From Lagopus muta (Eukaryota; Chordata; Aves; Galliformes; Phasianidae): a stretch of DNA of 64,000 nucleotides. Both the position numbers and the translations under genes were made by a program. Positions 37,501 to 48,179 of the stretch are shown here, piece by piece. The DNA is taken from NCBI RefSeq assembly GCF_023343835.1, contig NC_064435.1, forward strand, positions 77,634,134 through 77,698,133. Reading direction: 5' to 3'. The notes under the pieces were generated by a model, which did no database searches, was not told where the DNA came from, and worked only from the letters and a program-made list of their open reading frames with translations. Positions within the stretch are counted from its first letter, which is position 1. Each line of letters starts with the position of its first letter.

Positions 37501-38189
37501 GCAAAGCATTTTGTATACATGAATTTATTTTTCCTCTGCCAAAAACCTCCTGTGGGATCTTAGAGCCTATTTTAATACATCATTGCAAAACAAGTCATAG
37601 AACTTTCATTTTTCACTGCTCCAGTACCTGGGTTTTTCATAAGCTTTTGACACCGAAAATGGGTTTGGGTGACAAAGCATTGTCTGCAGTGAAATGTTTC
37701 CTTCTACTGTGTCATTTTTATTTTTGCATGAATAAAACCCTTGCTATCAGATGCTGGAGTGTTCAGTATTTAGGACAGTATTACTGTGAGCAAAAGTGAA
37801 TGGAAGCATATGGAGATCAATTGTGTTATTCATAAGGTGCCACCACAACAAACTAAGCAGACCACCTGCTGTTTCATTGCCACAAGAGGCTTTTCTCCAC
37901 AGCTCATTTTAATATAATTTGATAGCAAAGCTGCACTGAAGTCAGATTATAAACCGGGATTTCAGCAAAATCCTCAACAGTACAACACAGAGAGGGAGGG
38001 GCTCATGTACATGTTGGTCTCTGTGTCTTTTGTGCATGCATGTTACTTACACAATTCAGCAGTGGTGCATTACTGCTTAAGAGAAATAGAGCATGTAAAA
38101 AAAAAAAAAAAATTCAGCTTAGAGTTCCTGCAGCAACATTATCTCAGTCACTTTGCAAAAACTGCACATTTTACAGTACACATTTGACC

Positions 38190-38216
38190 AAAAAAAAAAA
38201 AAAAAAAAAAAAAAAA
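38190..38216. repeat. Poly(A) tract, 27 bases
   Basis: An uninterrupted A27 run that ends CACCGAAC. An A17 run lies 80 bases upstream (38097-38113). Neither follows a recognisable retrocopy. Confidence 0.93.
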
Positions 38217-38302
38217 CACCGAACAAACTAACAGATAAGAAGGGACAGCATATATCCAACAAGGAAAGTGGTGATAGAACCTATTATGTTACATAGGAGT
38301 GT

Positions 38303-38512
38303 TTTCCTTTACTATGACAGTGGTGAGATGCTGGAACAGCTGCCCAGAGAGGTTGTGGATGCCCCATCCCGGGAAGTGTTCAAGGCCAGATTGGATGGGG
38401 CCCTGAGCAGCCTGGTCTCGTATTAAATGGGGAGATGGGTGGCCCTGCATGTGGCAGGGGGTTTGGAGATTCATGATCCTAGAGGTCCCTTTCAACTCTG
38501 ACCATCCTGTGG
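38303..38512 (+). mobile_element. CR1 LINE fragment, 3' end
   Basis: A sense CR1 of about 210 bases. It shows TTTACTATGACAGTGGTGAG, ATGCTGGAACAGCTGCCC, GAGAGGTTGTGGATGCCCC, AGTGTTCAAGGCCAGATTGG, ATGGGGCCCTGAGCAGCC, TGGTCTCGTATTAAATGG and GGTCCCTTTCAACTCTGACC, then CATCCTGTGG. It shares the ACTATGACAGTGGTGAG wording and the GTATTAAATG block with the copy at 19959-20347, so the two are probably one subfamily. The terminal ATTCTATG repeat is reduced to CATCCTGTGG. Confidence 0.93.
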
Positions 38513-39433
38513 CTCCTTCAGTTTCTTCACCTAACCTCCAAGTACCGTCACCCTATATGTTTTCTGGTCTAGCTTTATCTGCTGTCTTTTCCTAGGCCTT
38601 CCCTATCTCCTGAGTACACTCATGTCTGGGTCTGGGGCTCAAGGCAGAGAAGAAATCTGACCAAAACTTTTACGTTTCTACAGTCATCTTCCATGCCAAT
38701 CTAGCTTCCTCTAATTGTGAACTTAAGATGAGCATCTCAGTAGCTCTAGGGAAGTCTGCCCTATTTTTAGCCTCCCCAGTGAACTCATCCTCTTCTCTGC
38801 TCGTAAGCTTCTGCCCTGTTTGCTGCCACCTCACCTCCTTCACTCCACTCACGCTCTACATCCATCTGCATCTTCCACCTCTCTGCTCAGTCTCTCACTT
38901 CCCGCTTCTTCCTCCAAGATCTCTTCATTCTTATTTATTTTCCCACTTTCTTTGCTCTAGGAGGCAACAAAATTTGTGGGGGGGGAATTCAGATTTATGG
39001 TGGAAATGCAAACAAGCTTTAATTGAGTTCAAAACAGGTGATAGTATGGCTGAATCTCTATCTATTGTACTCTAATAGAAGCCTTTTAGTTGTGATCACT
39101 CTGTAGGAAAATATTTCTCAAAGCCATGAGAAAGTCCGCTGCAGTCAAATATAAACAACTCCTAAACTCTTTTATTTGTGAAGTGTGCTGTGTTTTTTGG
39201 TATGGTTATCACTGTCCAAGAAAATGTTTTATTTTCCATTGTGTGTTGTATTTCTCAGATCTTTAGCTGGACTATTACAGTTTCATGCTGGGCTGTCAAA
39301 ACAACTCAATCTACACTGACTCACTACAGAGAAACATATAGTTTCCACCCAGTGCCTCCAGAGGAACAGTTCAAATAGGAAAGCATTAGGGACTGTGATC
39401 TGAATATCAGAGGCTCACCAGGATTAGAAGCCT

Positions 39434-39434
<1 letters not shown>

Positions 39435-39465
<31 letters not shown>
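39435..39465. repeat. Poly(A) tract, 31 bases
   Basis: An uninterrupted A31 run between AGAAGCCTC and GACTTC. No gene-like body is recognisable upstream and no flanking duplication is visible. Confidence 0.93.
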
Positions 39466-39467
<2 letters not shown>

Positions 39468-40650
39468 CTTCTGTGTGTAATAAATTATTCATAGCTCTCC
39501 AAACTATCTTAGATAATTAAAATTACCTGCTTTCAGCAGATATGGCATCTACTACAGTGCACCCCCATCATCTAACAGATCCGATTGACACTCTCTCTTT
39601 CAGATCGCTGTATTCACTCTGTGTTTATACACTTGACAGGTGCACTGTACATGCCCTGTGCTGTATCACTCACTTGAGCATGTCCGTGCGTGCATGCACA
39701 TAACAGCTCATACAAGCAAAGTCCTCTATTGTGTTAGAAGGCTGACATAAAATATGCTACAGTATACTAGGCTGGCTTTAACCTTACACGCAACAGAAAC
39801 AGCATACAGATAAAATGCTCAGAGCAGCCAGGACCCAGGGAATAACAAATGATATGAGGAGAAATAGGCAAGTGAAATACTCCCTTCTGTGAAGAAGCTG
39901 ACAAAATTATGCTACAATGCCCAATGACAGTTGCATGAAGCTAGATTTTTTCATTCATGCAACATCAGCTTGCAATGAGATTCAGCTTCTTGTTCCCAGA
40001 AATTTGTTAGAATATAGAGACTGATTTTCCTTTTTCTGTTCTCTTTGCAAACAGCTATTGAAGACACTGTTTGTAAACAACCTTGTGCCATGAATGGCAA
40101 TACTGTATCACATTGCTTCTCAGTACTCTGAGACATTGTTTATTAACCCCTGAAAATGGAGGGAGGGAGTACATTCCCCTACACCATGATCCTGAACTTC
40201 AGACATGAGGACAATATGAGAAATTAGGAAGACTTTTCAATCCTTGAGAGAGAGAGACAGTTATTTCAATTTGGAAAACTGAAAATTTCCTACAGTTAAG
40301 AGACAGTCAAATATTTTTAAATCATTTTGTACTACACAACCTTCAGAACTCATATTGCTTCCAATCTGAAGAACCTATAAAGAGAGAGGCACTACAATAA
40401 AATTAAATCACTGTGTGCTTGTGCACAGCCAAGTAAAAGTATTAGTTGAAATGTGTAAGTTATGGGGTGTTTGCAGACAGAAAGAAACCACAGTTAATTT
40501 AAATCACATACTTACATCAACTGAAATCACCCTCTTACACCTTCTATGCTGTTCTGCCTATCTCAAGATGATGCTAACGGAAAAGGGATTTTTGTTTCAC
40601 TGGTTTTTGTTTTTTATTAAAAGATAAACCACTCCGTATGTTACACTGGC

Positions 40651-40685
40651 TTCTGATACAGTGCATGATATTCTGATACAGTGCA
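40651..40685. repeat. 15-base direct repeat, 20-base period
   Basis: TTCTGATACAGTGCA occurs at 40651-40665 and again at 40671-40685, separated by TGATA. It looks like a small local duplication. Confidence 0.85.
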
Positions 40686-40782
40686 GCACAATGATAGCAC
40701 TAGAAAAATTAAAAGCACGTTCTGTTTCCGAAATCTTCTATTACCTCAACTACAGAGGAAAAAAAGATAATAACAGAACACA

Positions 40783-41790
40783 ATCAGCGAATTGCAGGGG
40801 TTGAAAGGCACCTCGTGAGATACATTAGTCCAACCCCTCTGCTAAAATAGGTTACAAAGGACAGTGTCCAGGTGGGTTTTGGATATATACAGAGAAGAAG
40901 ACTCCATCAACTCTGTGGGCAGCCTGTTCCAGTGCTCTCTCACCCTCAAAGCAAAGAAGTTTTTCCTCATGATCATACGGAGCTTTTTGTGCCCAAGTTC
41001 ATGCCCATTGCTCCTTGTCCCATCAACAAGCACCACTAAAAAGAGACTGTCTCCATCCACTTGACTTCCATGCTTTAGATATTTATAAGCATTCATAAGA
41101 TCCCCTGCAGCCTTCTCCAGAACACACTCAGGTCTCTTAGTCTCTTCCTCATTAAGGAAATGCTCCAGACCTCTAATCACCTTTGTGGTGCTCCACTGGA
41201 CTCCCCAGATTAGTTCCCTGTTTTTTCTTGAACTGGAGAGCCCAAACTGGACACAGTGTTCCAGGGGTGGTCTCACCAGGGCAGAGTAGAGGGGAAGGAT
41301 CACCTCCCTCAACCTGCTGGCTAAGATCTTTTTAACCTGGTGCTCCAGCCTTGTTGTCCACAAAAGCACACTTCTGGCTCACAGTCAACCTGCTGGTCAC
41401 CAGGACACCTGGATTCATCTCTGGAAAACTCATTTCCAGCGGTCAGCCCTTAATCTGTAAGGATGTATGCAGATATTCCTCCTCAGGTGTAGGACCCGAC
41501 ACATGCTTTTGTTGAAACTCCTAAGGCTCTTTAGCCTGTCCACGCCTTGCTGAATAGCAGCACAGCCTTCTGGTGTGTCAGCCACTCCTCCCAGCTTTGT
41601 ATCATCAGCAGACTTGCTGCAGGTGCACTCTGTTCCTTCACCTGAGTCACTGATAAAGGTGTTGAACAAGATCAGACTCAGTAACAATTCCCAGGGAACA
41701 CCTCTAGCTGCAGGTCTCAACATAGGCTCTGCTGATGATCACAATCCTATGAGTTTTGCCAGTTAGCTAGTTCTCAATGCAGTACACTGT
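40783..41790 (-). mobile_element. CR1 LINE, 1-kb minus-strand copy with RT palm and C-terminus
   Basis: A minus-strand CR1 of about 1 kb, the second longest continuous CR1 here. Read from the minus strand, it starts with an RT segment before the catalytic motif and continues through the RT palm, thumb and C-terminal tail into the 3' UTR blocks: GGCTGCCCACAGAGTTGATG, AAAACCCACCTGGACACTGT, and GGTTGGACTAATGTATCTC near its end. The 3' end at 40783 lacks a clear ATTCTATG repeat and reads TGCAATTCGCTGATTG. The left boundary near 41790 is uncertain because similarity fades after the GAACTAGCTAACTGGC stretch. Confidence 0.9.
40842..41723 (-). pseudogene. CR1 ORF2 remnant, reverse transcriptase C-terminal part
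   Basis: Two overlapping minus-strand pieces of CR1 RT, which copies the element RNA at the nicked target. The upstream piece (41430-41723, 97 codons) reads ARGVPWELLLSLILFNTFI, the family's GVPQGSVLGPxLFNIFI motif B region. It then reads KSADDTKLGGVADTPEG, with the two catalytic Asp of the F/YADD box at 41601-41609. The residue before ADD is Ser where CR1 has Phe. After a frameshift the downstream piece (40842-41369, 175 codons) reads [26 protein letters not shown], then GLEHFLNEEETKRPE, AYKYLKHGSQVDGDSLF, RMIMRKNFFALRVREHWNRL and a terminal THLDTVLCNLF. This second piece is unusually intact. The start Met is not meaningful. The frameshift between pieces and the 5' truncation make the element inactive. 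Confidence 0.88.
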
Positions 41791-43089
41791 TCTGTGGAAC
41801 ACCATTCTCAAAAATAATGGGATGCATTCAGCATCTATAAGTTTGATATTTTGTAATTCAGTGACCTTTTATTTCACAAAGGGAATAGCTTTATCTTATG
41901 GGGACAAAGAAGAGAGGAGAAGAGAGGAGAAGAGAGGAGTAGGCCATTTCTTTTTTCTGTTATTTTTACTTCGTAATAAAATACATCAATGAAGAATAGC
42001 AAAGAGCATTGAGAGCTACCCTTCAATTTCATAAAAGAAAAAGAACTAAATGCAAGACAAATAGAAAGAAAGAAATATTGTATTGACAAAAAATACTTAC
42101 ATCAAAGTACTGGTAGTAAGAAGACAAGGATGTTGGATTTAACCACGGGAATAGCATAGCACACAAACAAGTTTCCACAGTGGCCAGAATCTAGGCAATA
42201 AATAATAAATGTTATGAGGCAGAGAAAGACAATTTTTTTTATTTTTTTTTATAATTTATTTTAAGATCTGGACTGGAAAACTGACTCTGCATGTACCTGC
42301 CTACCTGCTAATGTCAAGGCAAAAAAAAAGCTTTACAAAGCAGAAAGGAAAAAGAGTCCTTGTGCAAGTACATTAATACATCTGGAATGTGTTGTTCTTA
42401 AGTGAGTTGCTCTTAAAAGAATCCTCTATGTTCTTTAAGTCAGGAAATGGAAAACAGTAGTAAGAGCAGCCTTTGAAAGAAATGAAAGGCTATGCTGGAA
42501 GGAACTGTGAGAGTGTTGCAAGAAGACAACTTTGTTGTTCTGTTATTCTGAACTGTTTGTGTGCTGAGTGTCAAAAATACTACAGAATGATTTAATTCAT
42601 AGTACCGCAAGTCAAGGTTGTGCTCGAACTCCATTCCCAGAAGTGCTTATAAACAACTTTCAATGGATTCAAATTATGGGCCAGATCATTAACTCAGCTG
42701 ACTGACTCGCTCTTTCTTGCCATTAATACAGAACTCATCTTGGAGATTTTCCGCACGGCTGTATGGATAACCTGAATTTATGTAGACCTCAGCAGTTCAA
42801 AGTTTCAATGGGTTGCAAATGATGCCACAAGCAGTAACTGGAGTTTACTGGTATAGAAAAGTTTCCAGTGTTCATTGGATAATTCTGAAGCAGTGCACAC
42901 TATATAATAGACTGTACATATTGGAACTTCTAAATTAAAATCCATTGCTTGCATGTGAAGAGGCTGGGGGACAGGTAACACTTCATAGCTCTTGCAAGGA
43001 AACTTGTTTTCCTGGATGCATATAGCCTGGCTTACCACTGTCTTTTACTCTGAGCATTAAAAGTGATATAAATGACTGAAATACACCTC
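41791..43089. other. Non-coding DNA, no gene seen
   Basis: No gene is supported. A 10-base tandem repeat lies at 41911-41940. AT-rich sequence with T runs lies at 42231-42265. A stretch near 42675-42740 opening with GGGCCAGATCATTAACTCAG resembles the beginning of an ancient amniote repeat, but too weakly to annotate. Confidence 0.55.
41911..41940. repeat. 10-base minisatellite, three copies
   Basis: Three tandem units of AGAGAGGAGA (the last ends in T), at 41911-41920, 41921-41930 and 41931-41940, all purine on the plus strand. Confidence 0.92.
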
Positions 43090-44060
43090 AATGAACCCAC
43101 CACTCTATCCTACTCCAACAGGAAACTCGTTATAAGCTATGCCATTCCCACCAGATGTTTGCCTAATCAGTTCTTAAAGACCACTCATGAAAGAGATTCC
43201 TTTTCTTTTCCACAAAATTTATTCCAGTGCTTAGCTATTCTGACTCTTGGACAAACTTTGCCTGACGTCTTGATATCCCTTGCTGAAAACTAATCCTTTA
43301 TTTTTAATTCTACTAGAAACACAAGTCCATATCATATCCTGAGTAGGAAGGTACCCATAAGGATCATCTAATCCAGCTCCTGGCTCCACACAGCACCACC
43401 CAAAAACCAAACCCAATGTTTGAGAGTGCTGTTCAAATACTCCACAAGCTCCAGCACTTGGGGCTGCCCTCAGGTGCAGCCCCTTTCCCTAAACCCCAGC
43501 TGCCCCTCCCCTGACACAGCTCCATGCTGGTCTCTCAGGTCCTGTTGCTGTCACAGGGAGCAGAGCTCAGCGCTGCCCTTCCACTCCCCAGGATGAGCTG
43601 TAGCCACCATGAGGCCTCCCCTCAGCTCCTCTGCTGTGGGCTGAATAAGCCAGAAGACCTCAGCCACTCCTCATAAATTTTGCCCTCCAGACCCTTCACC
43701 ATATTTGTAACCTTTTTTTGGATGCTCTCTAATAGTACTAGAGAGAGAGAACAGTTTATTCCCTCTCTGGTTATAAGACTTTCCTTTTTTCACCTATAAG
43801 TTGGACTCCTCATTCCAACCCTTTCCTTCTATTGAAAGAAGAACTCCCACATACTTTGTCTTTTATCACACAGCATGACTATAAGGGCTCTTCTCTCCCT
43901 AACCACTTTCTTCTGGAGCATCAAACTGAACCATCTCTATCAGCAAGTACAGTATATACAACTAGACAGTATCTAAAACTAGACACCATAGTTCAATCTG
44001 AGGCCTTCTCTGTGATGCAGCAATATTCTAACACTGCATATGTGGGAACAGAAGATGTGA
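43090..44060 (-). mobile_element. Ancient, strongly diverged CR1-type LINE, split by a younger CR1
   Basis: Two flanks, 43090-43334 and 43739-44060, read together as one old minus-strand CR1-like element. Left flank: TATCCTACTCCAACAGG, TTCTTAAAGACCACTCATGA, AGAGATTCC and ATTTATTCCAGTGCTTAGCT, followed by TATTCTGACTC and GATATCCCTTGCTGAAAACT. This order matches the 3' region of old amniote CR1/L3-like LINEs. Right flank: GAACAGTTTATTCCCTCTCT, GGTTATAAGACTTTCC, then CTAGACACCATAGTTCAATC and TGAGGCCTTCTCTGTG, which correspond to regions further into RT of the same element type. The divergence is far greater than that of the nested copy. The assignment is by eye. Confidence 0.5.
43335..43738 (-). 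mobile_element. CR1 LINE fragment, nested in an older CR1
   Basis: A minus-strand CR1 of about 400 bases and much better preserved than its flanks. Plus-strand blocks: GAAGGTACCCATAAGGATCA, TCTAATCCAGCTCCTGGCTC, CACACAGCACCACCCAAAAA, TTTGAGAGTGCTG, CCAGCACTTGGGGCTGCCC, GGAGCAGAGCTCAGCGCTGC, CCTCAGCTCCTCTGCTGTGG, CCAGACCCTTCACCATATTT and TTGGATGCTCTCTAATAG. The GCAGAGCTCAGCGCTGCCC to AGCTCCTCTGCT part aligns with the reverse complement of 2110-2200. It lacks a clean ATTCTATG tail and begins near ATCATATCCTGAGTAGGAAG. Confidence 0.9.
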
Positions 44061-44149
44061 CACAGTAGCTAATAAAATTCTAACAGTGTGAATGTCCCTT
44101 TTGTACTAGGTCTGAACCTAATTGAGAGGATTTGAATTCGTTACATCAA

Positions 44150-44240
44150 CCCTACTTCCCCAAGCTTTAACTTTCCATTCCTTATCTGTAAAGAGGGTTA
44201 ACAAATTGTGCAATGATGTAATATAAATTAATACCATTGA
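44150..44240 (+). repeat. Possible MIR-like SINE relic
   Basis: CTTTAACTTTCCATTCCTTATCTGTAAAGAGGGTTAACAA resembles the MIR core end, whose general pattern is ...CAGTTTCCTCATCTGTAAAATGGG.TAAC. Only about 45 bases are convincing and the sequence is very diverged. This is an eye alignment only. Confidence 0.4.
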
Positions 44241-46112
44241 GACAGATCTGAGCAACAGTATTAGAAACACCCTTCATGATTACCTTTCCAAATTCAGACA
44301 AGCTTCTTAGTAAGGTGAAGTGACAATAGGCCAGTTTAAGAAATGGCTACAGTGACATAACATCATTCCAAAGAACAAGGTCAGGCAGAGACAAAAAGGA
44401 AAGAGCACTTTTCTATGGTCTGTAGATGTGTGTGTAGTGATGGAGTTCCCCTCCTCAAAGAGACCTTTGATGCAGCTGTACACATATTTTCTAGAGCTCT
44501 GGTAAGTTTAGTATAACATGACTGATCAAACATGCAGACAATAATAGCAAACACTCAGAGCAAGCCATAGACAAAGAAAGTCATGCAGGAGTCTGAGTAG
44601 GAAGGATAGAAACAGTAGGGAGCCCACCATTCTGCAAATAAAATGGGTCATTTCCCAGCAATCAAAGAAGGCCATAGGCAGAAAGAACAGAAAAGACAGA
44701 AAGGCAGGAAACTCCAGAAAGGATGTTTTAAAGTTCCCTTGACAGCTCCAATTCAATTTTGGCAATAAGGAAAGACTGCTGCTCTCCCCAAGACAAGGCT
44801 CTAATCCCACAACTATCTCTTTCCAGTACCCAAAAAACACCCCCCTACACGTATCAGAGTGTAAACGCTATTGAAAAAAATGGGTACATCAGAGAGTCTG
44901 TTAAAAAGAGAATGAAATGAAATTTCTTTCAGTGCCACGAAGATTAAGAAAAGATAAGAGTTAGTAGAATTCAACAGTATTACTAAGAGTCAACTTCTGG
45001 CCTCCTCAATTCCTTGTGCCATTTCGCAGACCTCAATGGAATCAGGCACAGCTCAGGTCAGAGGATAACTTGGCTTATAGTGCCTCCCTTGAACTTTTGG
45101 CCTTCAGGGCTCCTGCCTGACAGTGCCCAAGAAAAGGCTATTCCAGTAGAAAAGAATAAGAAACTAAGCAAAACAAAATCCAAGTACTACAATGAGTTAA
45201 ATCAAGCATCCTATATCACTGGTAACCCCAATCGTTAGACTTGGTTACAAGAAAAGGGAAAGAAAAAAAAATAAAAATCACTAATTTCTGTTTTCCAACC
45301 AATTCTGCTTTGGCATACTTTATGAAATACTTCTTATTTTCCCCTTGTGAAAAAGTTAATGAAGAACAGGAAGTTCTGTTGATATTTGTGGAAAGAAAAT
45401 AAGTACCTTCCATAGACCTTGAATACAAAGCAAGATGTTTTAATATTACTGTAAAATGGGAAAGTTCTGTGGAATTTGTGGATCAGAAAAATCTTCCATT
45501 CAGATTGTGCCACACATCTATTGAAACATGTAACTCAAGAACTCTTTTAGACTGATGTGAGGTTAGCAGACAAAAAAAAAGAAAAATATGTTCATTGGGA
45601 AATTTGCTCAATGCATTTGATTGAGTAACTGATAGGCATGGAGTCTTGTGAGCCACTTTCTCTTGCAGGAATATTAAAAAATACTTCTCCTTTAGCTTTC
45701 TACTAAGCAGTGTTATCACTAAAATACCTCTAAACAAGAAGCTTGGCAAATTCAAATCTGGATTTGAAGAAGTTCATGAGCATCCACAACTAATATTCAC
45801 ATTTTAAATAAACCCTGATTTCTTTTCATCTCTCAAACTCAGATTAAGAGTAGCTGAATCATTTTAAATATCTCTCAATTACAACACAGTCACCTGAAGG
45901 AAAAGGTTCTTTATGTTGCATAGGGCTGATTTTACTTGTAGAAGGATCAAATTTGACCATTGTAATACAATGAAAAGTGCATCAGTGGCTACAGAGCAAC
46001 AGAGCAGCAAGGTCCCAGGCTACAGCAAGCAAGGATATGCTCAAGTACAGCAGCTGTAAGCACAGAAATAAAGATGCTACTTACCTTCAGAAGGCTTAAA
46101 GTATAAAAAATC

Positions 46113-46135
46113 TCCAGCAAGAAGATCTTGCTGGA
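46113..46135. other. Perfect 10-bp hairpin
   Basis: TCCAGCAAGA, a 3-base AGA loop, and TCTTGCTGGA form a perfect short stem-loop just downstream of GTATAAAAAAT. It is far too short for a microRNA precursor and there is no T run to suggest a terminator. A function is not implied. Confidence 0.8.
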
Positions 46136-46299
46136 TCACTCTTACCCTTAAATGAGATATGGGAAGGGGTATATCCTGGCTCCACTCCTCCCAGTCACTC
46201 AGGCATATTGCTTGCACCTGAGCTCCCCTGGGTTGGCCTGCCTTTCTACCAGGTGTTCAATCACTGGTTGAAGCCCTGACATAGCATTTCCACCACAGT

Positions 46300-46533
46300 C
46301 ATACAGAGAGGATCTCAGATTGGATATTAGGAAAACTATCTTCTCAGAATAAAATGATAAGCACTTTCCAGGCTGCCCAAGGAGATGGTGGAGTCACTGT
46401 CCCAGGAGGTGCTAATAAATGTGTAGATGTGGCAGCTAGGGGCATGGTTTTGTGGGCACAGTGGTGATGAGTTGACAGGTGGACTAGAGGATCTTAGAGG
46501 TCTTTTCAAATCTTAATGATTTTATGATTCATA
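46300..46533 (+). mobile_element. CR1 LINE fragment, 3' end
   Basis: A sense CR1 of about 230 bases. It shows CAGATTGGATATTAGGAAAA, CTTTCCAGGCTGCCCAAGG, AGATGGTGGAGTCACTGTCC, CAGGAGGTGCTAATAAATGT, GTAGATGTGGCAGCTAGGGG, CATGGTTTTGTGGGCACAG, GGACTAGAGGATCTTAGAGG and TCTTTTCAAATCTTAATGAT, ending TTTTATGATTC. The GTGTAGATGTGGCA..TAGGG.CATGG block marks a third 3' subfamily in the window. It is moderately diverged. Confidence 0.92.
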
Positions 46534-47859
46534 AGAAGCAACTCTGATAGTTGCAATTCCCAGACACAAATTCTGACAAGGAGAAAAATCCTGGCCAAAA
46601 TGACTGTGTGTGTAAAACTGTAAGCAGAATATCACAGGCCAGGTTGAAGCTCTTTTGAGAATGTGGCAACTTGATTTATTCATCTCTGATTCTCAGATAG
46701 GGAATATGTTGCTAACTAAGCACTGGCCTGCACAGCACTCTACTGAGTAGCAAACTAGGTTTTCTGACAGCTGTTACTGTACTTTTATGAGACCTTCAGA
46801 AGATACTGTGCTGTCTCTACCTTAAAACCCATTTCTCTGAGAAAAGAGGATTGTGTCAAGCATTTGGGTTCTTGAGTTTTTTAGAAATTTAAGACAGAAG
46901 AAGGAAGCTGCCAGACTTCACCACCTTTATTGCTACTCTTACTTTTAAGAACATGTAACACTAACGTAGCCCCACTGTAACTTGGAAGTACCAGATATAA
47001 GTAGGAAAACTCTCAAAGCAACATCTGTTCTTGTTCAAGTTCACAGAAAAAAACAGGTAGGTTTCATATTCAGCTTCTGAAATTATCCATGCTTATCTTG
47101 TCTAAAGGTTTTACAGCCCTTCACTAAGTAAAATTTAATCTAATGTCCAAAGTCAATAAGGAGTCCTATATATCTCTTTTACTCAGATTCAAAGATTAAA
47201 TGCTAAAATTTAGGTACAGTGTGCATTTTACTAATCTCATTCATCATGAAATGAATGTACATAATCTCTTAATTTCAGGTTTGCACAGTGTGAGCCATAT
47301 ATTCTACAATGAGTTTTATCTAGAATCGTGCATACATATTCTTACTCTCAGAAAATTCAGCTGAAATTACTACTATGTTTAATTGCAATTTAATGTAATA
47401 GATGTTTAAAGTAATTCATCCTTCAGCCTCACATTTTTTAAAACCCGGACCTACAATAATAGTTGTGGTTAAATATTAACAATAGTAAGCTAGTAAAAGC
47501 ATTTAACTCATAGCATACATAGAGTTTAAAAAATTTGAGGGATTTATTCTTTTACATATTTGAATTTCTTTCACTCAGTGTTCTACATTCACAGCTTCCT
47601 GGTGTTATGCTTGTTTAGGAGAATTTAGCACATGTATTTAGAAAATTTCTATCATCACAACTAACAAGAGCCAAGTAATTAAAATCAAAATATGCCTTTT
47701 AATATTCAGGGGACAAGAAGAATAAAAATAATAATAATAATTGAAAAAATTCCATTGAAACTATACTTGTTCATAGAATAATAAAATAACAGGCAATGAA
47801 ATACCATCACCACATTACAGTATAAAGGGCAGAAAATGCAAGTCATTAAAAAACATAAC

Positions 47860-47896
47860 ACAAACAAACAAACAACAACAACAACAAAAAACAACC
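47860..47896. repeat. (AAAC)n/(AAC)n microsatellite
   Basis: AAAC units pass into AAC units (ACAAACAAACAAACAACAAC and onward). The poly-Val frame across it on the minus strand is an artefact. Confidence 0.9.
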
Positions 47897-48179
47897 TCCA
47901 GCATCTGCAACAACTGCAAAAATAGCCTGCTGTTGAAAATGGTGGAACATGCAGCATTAAACAATTGAATTAATACAGCTGGTATAAAGATGAGTGTTTT
48001 TAATTATTGAGATTTTGAGCCAAATAGAGAGATCTGGTACTGAGGTATACACCATCAGTTCTCTTAATCAGATCTGCCAACTCCCTCAAGCCAGATCACA
48101 GCATATTCTTGGCTGTGTGTAAAATGAGCAATAGAGTATGCCTTAGAAATTGGTACAGTAGCTCCTTCAAAATGCTAGT

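Larger units (their letters stand above)
33867..38302. other. AT-rich non-coding DNA, no gene seen
   Basis: No gene is supported. An old repeat relic lies at 34350-34560 (separate entry). A pyrimidine-rich C-run cluster is at 35155-35195. The stretches 35930-36060 and 36290-36560 are very AT-rich. A17 (38097-38113) and A27 (38190-38216) runs precede the next CR1. Confidence 0.6.
38513..40782. other. Non-coding DNA, no gene seen
   Basis: No gene is supported. A pyrimidine-rich strand bias at 38810-38960 produces the 115-codon plus frame 38728-39075 (Ser, Leu, Pro and His rich), which I treat as chance. An A31 run lies at 39435-39465. A 15-base direct repeat with a 20-base period lies at 40651-40685. 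Confidence 0.6.
44061..46299. other. Non-coding DNA, no gene seen
   Basis: No gene is supported. A MIR-like relic lies at 44150-44240 (separate entry). The 104-codon minus frame at 44526-44840 (Phe, Leu and Ser rich) has no recognisable domain. A perfect 10-base hairpin lies at 46113-46135. Confidence 0.55.

Noticed and set aside
38728..39075. 115-codon plus-strand frame rich in Ser, Leu, Pro and His
   Set aside because: It follows a pyrimidine-rich strand bias (CTCC/TTCC runs), has no motif, and is explained by composition.
44526..44840. 104-codon minus-strand frame rich in Leu, Phe and Ser, membrane-like
   Set aside because: The hydrophobicity follows from purine-rich plus-strand sequence read in reverse. 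There is no family resemblance and no exon signals.
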